NCBI GenBank assembly: GCA_902984215.1
Contig: CADWAF010004827.1
Coordinates: forward strand, 1-12,989
Length of the DNA: 12,989 nt
Reading direction: 5' to 3'
DNA from: Willaertia magna
Taxonomy: Eukaryota; Heterolobosea; Eutetramitea; Acrasida; Naegleriidae
This document shows positions 9,052 through 12,989 of the stretch, one piece after another. The notes beneath the pieces were generated by a model. It had not been told where the DNA came from and searched no databases. It was given only the letters and a program-made list of their open reading frames with translations. Positions within the stretch are counted from its first letter, which is position 1. Each line of letters starts with the position of its first letter. The position numbers and the translations under genes are program-made.

Positions 9052-9799
9052 TTAATCACTTTCATCTTCTTCATATTCCCTCAAATCTTTTTTTCTTATA
9101 AAAACATCTCTAAAACAATTACTAAAACTAACTAATGAATAAACACCATCACTACGTATTTTCATTGCCAACTCATGAAATAAATCCAAAATTGTCTGGA
9201 TAATTACTTTTTTCAGAACCTCCTTGAGGATCTCTTTGATAAATAAATAATTTCTTTCTTTCTTCTTCTTCATTGTTATTGTTATTATTATTAGTGTTAT
9301 TATTGTTATTTGTAGAATAATCTTCTTCTTCAGATTGATAAGTTAAATAAACATAAATTCCACGATTATACATTGTTTCATCATATTTATTTGCAGCTCC
9401 ATATCCTTCATATTTAAATTTATTTGAACAATTACCGTTAATACCAATGAATATAATTTCACTAGAAAAATCAATGTAAAAATGTGGAGGTGTGTTATTT
9501 TCAACAATTTTTGGTTTTAAACTCTTTACAATGGTGGTTGATTGTAAAAATGTTAAATGTTGTTCTTTTTTTGTCATTTCATTAAAATTGTTAAAATTTT
9601 TATTAAAATTTTCTTGAATTGCAATTACATGTTTTTTATTTTCAATAATTAATTCTTGTTCCTTTTTAGTTTTATTTTTAATTTCATTTAAAATTTTTGT
9701 ATATTCTTGTTCAAAATCTTTTTTAAATTGTAAATCATTTAATTTATGATATAAATTTTTTAATGCTTCTTTACAAACAAGAAATTTTCAAGAAAACAT
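9052..9799 (-). pseudogene. Broken coiled-coil/Asn-rich gene, unknown family
   Basis: Coding-like sequence on the minus strand. ATG at 9799 gives MFS, then an in-frame TGA (9788-9790), then an open frame KFLVCKEALKNLYHKL that runs to TGA at 9173-9175. The N-terminal part (about 9580-9780) is Lys/Glu/Asn-rich and coiled-coil-like. The middle reads TPPHFYIDFSSEIIFIGING, followed by Glu and Asn runs. After 9176 the coding-like frame shifts by +1 (HELAMKIRSDGVYSLVSF) and ends in an acidic tail EYEEDESD at 9052. Neither break is explained by a GTAAGT intron. A weaker intron, GTAATT to TAG (9132-9207, 76 nt), would restore the 3' frame and join GGSEK to ISFSNCF. The first in-frame Met after the TGA is at 9577, but coding character extends upstream of it. 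Options are a decayed gene, sequence errors, an unseen upstream exon, or UGA recoding. The family is not recognised. Confidence 0.45.
9272..9310 (-). repeat. AAT/AAC trinucleotide repeat (poly-Asn)
   Basis: Mixed AAT/AAC codons on the minus strand encode N5-T-N7 in the broken gene, next to a Glu/Lys GAA/AAG tract (9251-9271). This is a likely length-variable microsatellite. Confidence 0.75.
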
Positions 9800-9832
9800 T
9801 TAATAAATTTGTTTAATGTTTATCAATCTTTT

Positions 9833-9873
9833 AATGTCATCAAATCACATTACACACATTAAATGATGACATT
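9833..9873. repeat. Inverted repeat between the two minus-strand genes
   Basis: AATGTCATCA (9833-9842) and TGATGACATT (9864-9873) are perfect reverse complements with a 21-nt spacer. They lie in the 90-nt gap between the aminopeptidase stop (9890) and the candidate ATG at 9799. The repeat could act in 3'-end formation of the aminopeptidase or as a promoter palindrome for the downstream gene. Confidence 0.55.
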
Positions 9874-9889
9874 TATCTCAATAAATAAA

Positions 9890-12710
9890 TTAATGTACAT
9901 TATTATTTAACCAATTAACAATTGAAGATAATGCATTTTCTTTCCACTTGCTATTTAAAGTAATTCCTTCAATTGCTTGATCAATACTTCTTTCTGAAGA
10001 TTTTGTCTTATTTTGTTCTAAAAATTCCTTCACTTCTTCCACCAATTTCTTATCCGTAATTCCTTCTACAGATAATTTAATAAGACGACCTAATAAAAAA
10101 CCACCTTCATATCTTTCTTTAATTTCTTTAATATTTTCTTTTAAGAAATTCCAACATAAAAGTGTTGCTTTTGGATTGGTACTTGTACCCATTAATAAAT
10201 ACATTGTATCTTGCATATTAACGGTACCATCAATAACCATTTGTAAAGTCTTTTTAATTAAAGATTCATTTGGTGTGGCACCTAAACATCTTAATACTCT
10301 AACTCTTTCTTCATTTAAATCTGTTTTTTTATAAATTTCAAATACACTATTGTAACCTTCTTCTTCTTCTTGTGTGTTATTATTATATTTAATTTTTGCT
10401 GAATAAGTAATGGCCCTTAAATCTGGAATAACATTATTGGCATCTTGTTGTAATTCTTTAAATTTTTGTAAAGCAGTTTGAATGGTTGACTCATCTTGAT
10501 ATTTTAATAAAGAACCAATCACTAAAGGTCTTGTCATTTGTGTTAAATGACTTTCATCTTCACTTTGTACTTTCCAACCTAATTTCTTTCCCATTTCTAA
10601 AAATAATTCTCTAGCAAACTTTCTAAATTTATTTAAAACATTTTCATCTTCATGTTTTAATAAATTAAATAAAGTACTAACTACATTTGAAACTGTTGAG
10701 ATAACGGTATAATCATCTTCTTGTGTATAAGCAGTTAGAATAGTAAGAACATTTTCAGTTGAAATTAAATTAGATTTTGCTAATGTTGTAACATCTTCTA
10801 AGATTGCCATTCTATCTATGGTTGATAAAGTTTTGTTCTTAATTGGTTCTGTTAATTTTGTGTAAAATTCATTATCAATGTTATATTTAACTCTATAAAA
10901 ACCTGTTTGATTCTTATTTAATTTAAACCATTTATAATTTGATGGAATTTTAATTGTAATTTCCTTTTCTGTCATTAATGTTTGATTTTCAATAATTTCA
11001 TTATTTGAATTACAAACAATATAAGAAATTGGAATTGACCAAATTGTAGAATCTGTAGTATCAATACCACTTGCTTCAATAAATCTATCTTGTCTTAATT
11101 TTAAAATAGTTTCATTATTATTTTGTTGTTCTGAAACCACTTCAACATTGACAATTGGATAACCAACACATTTTGTCCAATTATTCATAATTGAACTAAC
11201 ATCTTTACCTGAAATTTCACTTAAACATGACCATAAATGTTCAGTTTCAGCATTTGACCATTTATATTTATTTAAATAATGTACCATTCCTTTTCTAAAT
11301 GGTTCAATACCTAAATAGTTAATTAACATTCTAATAACACAACATCCTTTAGAATAACTAATTGCATCAAATATTTCATCAACTTCAGCTGCAATTCTAA
11401 TTGGTACATCAATTGGATGACTTGATTTTAAACCATCTAATGTCATTGCTCTATAAAAATCATCATGAACAAATTGTTCAAAAACTTTCCATTCTGGGTA
11501 TAAATTGTCAATGGCAAAATATTCACACCATGTTGCAAAGCTCTATTTTAAAGTTAATTATTTAAATATAATTAATAATCACTTACTTCATTTAACCAAA
11601 GACCATCCCACCATTTCATAGTAACTATAATAGTTTATGAATTTATATACAAAAATTATAAAAAATAAATTTACAAAATAGTTTTTGTAAAGGTCAACTG
11701 TGATTAAACAAAATAATAATTAATAACAATAACTTACCTGTATTACCAAACCATTGATGACTAAGTTCATGAGCAACAACAATAGCAACCCACTGTTTAA
11801 CAGAAGAAGAAGTGTTCTTTGGATCAACTAACAAGGCAGTTTCACGATAAGTAACTAAACCAAAGTTCTCCATAGCCCCAGCACTGAAAGATGTTATTGC
11901 AACCATATCTAATTTGTTTAATGGGTAATCTAATTCAAAGTACTTTTCAAATAAAGGTAAAACTTTAACTGCAACTTCTAATGAGAATAAACCTTGTTCT
12001 TTCTTTCCTACTGGACAATAAACTCTAACTTTTACTTTGTTAGTTGTTTCTTCAGCTACTTTTTCAACATAATCATATTCTCCAATAACAAAGGCTACAA
12101 GATAAGTAGACATTAATGGAGATGGTGCGAATTTACAAACTTTCAAGTCGTTATCTAAATTACTTTCTTCTATACATTCCATATTAGATAATGCAGTTAA
12201 ATGTTTCGGAACGATTAATGTTACTTCAAAAACAGCTTTAACTGCAGGTTCGTCCCAACAAACGAAAGCCCTTCTAGCTTCAACTGGTTCAAATTGGGTA
12301 GATGCTGCATACTTTTCAATTCCATCTTTAATATATTTAGATCTATAAAATCCAACCATTTTGTCATTAAGCTCTCCAGTTAATGTTAGCGAAAGAGTAA
12401 AGACTTGATTTACTTCTAAGCCTAAAACATCTTTAAGACTTTTATTATCTAAATGAAAGATAACATAATCATTTTCATTATCATAAGTAATTGTTTGAAT
12501 TGTAGTTTGTTTAGTTTGAAATGATAACTTGGCTTGATGAACATTTAAATCTTTTGCATTGGCAATGATTTGAGTAATTGTGGAAGGATCTTGTTGAATG
12601 GAAATATCAATTTCTTCTTCTACATCAAAAGTAAAAGCGTCAAGGTTTGGAGTAATCTTTAATCTATAAGTTAATGGTTTTAAACTTTCTGGCAAGATAA
12701 CTCTGTCCAT
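9890..12710 (-). CDS. M1 family zinc aminopeptidase, puromycin-sensitive type
   Basis: Three exons (12710-11738, 11624-11587, 11542-9890) encode 887 aa, full length for the family. It removes N-terminal residues from peptides, and the cytosolic members act in peptide turnover. Visible features: N-terminal beta-domain starting LPESLKPLTYRL, substrate motif GAMEN (278-282), zinc site HELSH (H314, E315, H318) and, after exactly 18 residues, E337 in WWDGLWLNE, then SFATWCEYF. The catalytic Tyr is likely Y400 (AISYSKGCC). TGFYRVKYN marks the start of the domain before the helical ERAP1_C-like C-terminus. All catalytic residues are intact. The start at 12710 fits the usual N-terminus; an in-frame upstream ATG at 12806 would add 32 residues with a hydrophobic patch (LLLAKSLFLFF), possibly a targeting signal. 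I prefer 12710. It is transcribed towards the broken gene with only a short gap. Confidence 0.93.
11543..11586 (-). other. Aminopeptidase intron 2 (44 nt)
   Basis: The minus-strand donor GTAAGT (11586-11581) directly follows the zinc-ligand Glu codon, and acceptor TAG ends at 11543. Phase 0; joins WLNE to SFATW. It is the shortest intron in the window and very AT-rich. Confidence 0.9.
11625..11737 (-). other. Aminopeptidase intron 1 (113 nt)
   Basis: On the minus strand the donor GTAAGT (11737-11732) follows FGNT, and acceptor TAG ends at 11625. It is a phase 1 intron; joining gives Val (FGNTVTMKWW), as expected between the HExxH motif and the distal zinc Glu. Confidence 0.9.
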
Positions 12711-12989
12711 TATTATTTTGATTGAAAAGTTTGGCCAATTTTTTCGGAATTGAAAATCAAAAAACAAAAATAAGCTCTTGGCCAAAAGCAAGTGCTGTAG
12801 CCACAAGACAAAACTAACCTAGGTTGTTAAATAAACTATTCACCAAATTTTCAGTACAAGTCACTATTCAAACAAAAAGAATATTTTTGTAAACTTTTAA
12901 ATAAAAGTCCATTAGTGACTAATAAAAATAGTAATGCGACAAAAAATAATTTATTATTTTAGAATTTTTAGATTTGTTATTGAATTTCT
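12711..12989 (-). promoter_or_regulatory. Upstream flank of the aminopeptidase with palindromes
   Basis: No convincing coding sequence here apart from the 32-codon in-frame extension from 12806. Two copies of the palindrome TTGGCCAA lie at 12731-12738 and 12778-12785, 47 bp apart. The proximal copy extends to AATTGGCCAA, whose opposite strand reads GGCCAATT and contains a CCAAT word. A perfect palindrome AACCTAGGTT is at 12816-12825, and an 8-bp inverted repeat AGTCACTA/TAGTGACT is at 12859-12866 and 12913-12920. These are GC-rich words in AT-rich DNA and are candidates for promoter elements, not proven sites. Confidence 0.4.

Noticed and set aside
9052..9273. Separate 73-aa protein starting MKKKKE
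   Set aside because: Its first half overlaps the other coding-like frame and a Glu/Asn tract; only the second half looks coding, which fits a frameshifted C-terminus better than a new gene.
9272..9310. CRISPR-like or satellite array
   Set aside because: It is a simple trinucleotide run encoding Asn, with no spacers.
9788..9790. Selenocysteine as the main explanation for the TGA at codon 4
   Set aside because: A second frame break in the same gene and no visible SECIS element make simple decay or error more likely; kept only as an alternative.
11694..11737. Aminopeptidase ending in GKLLLLIIILFNHS
   Set aside because: This tail is translated intron 1; the zinc Glu at the expected distance is found only after splicing to the microexon.

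Overview
The window is AT-rich eukaryotic DNA with spliced protein-coding genes. All four introns I can support start with GTAAGT and end with TAG. They are short (44, 49, 113 and 132 nt), intergenic gaps are compact, and the proteins carry Asn/Ser/Thr-rich low-complexity stretches. A receptor-type nucleotide-cyclase-like protein and a receptor TKL kinase in one locus suggest a free-living amoeboid protist. My best guess is Heterolobosea (Naegleria/Willaertia-like). A dictyostelid-type amoeba is less likely because the intergenic DNA is not extremely AT-rich. The taxon is an inference. I found no mobile element, rRNA, tRNA or CRISPR array.

Layout, left to right. (1) 1-1134 (+): the 3' part of a gene, interrupted by one intron, for a protein resembling an uncharacterised bacterial-type family; its 5' end lies outside the window. 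(2) 1135-2034 (+): a small membrane-anchored SAM-dependent methyltransferase-like protein, which reads in frame with gene 1 through a 10-A run with no stop. This is either a real fusion or two abutting genes joined by a homopolymer length difference. (3) 2035-2470: non-coding, with a 3' hairpin candidate. (4) 2471-5359 (+): a two-TM receptor with a large extracellular sensor-like domain and a degenerate class III cyclase domain. (5) 5519-8900 (+): a single-pass receptor kinase with a parallel-beta-helix-like ectodomain and a TKL Ser/Thr kinase domain, split by a 49-nt intron in the Gly-rich loop. (6) 9052-9799 (-): a small coiled-coil/Asn-rich gene whose reading frame is broken twice; likely a pseudogene or a gene with non-standard decoding or splicing. 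(7) 9890-12710 (-): a complete M1 zinc aminopeptidase (puromycin-sensitive type) in three exons, one of them a 38-nt microexon ending with the third zinc ligand. (8) 12711-12989: the upstream flank of the aminopeptidase, with several GC-rich palindromes.

The genes do not form an obvious pathway. Genes 4 and 5 are adjacent, same-strand membrane receptors and could both serve environmental sensing. The aminopeptidase looks like a housekeeping gene. The points most worth checking are the gene 1/gene 2 junction, the cyclase domain lacking key catalytic residues, the beta-helix receptor kinase with its tandem splice acceptor, and the twice-broken minus-strand gene.
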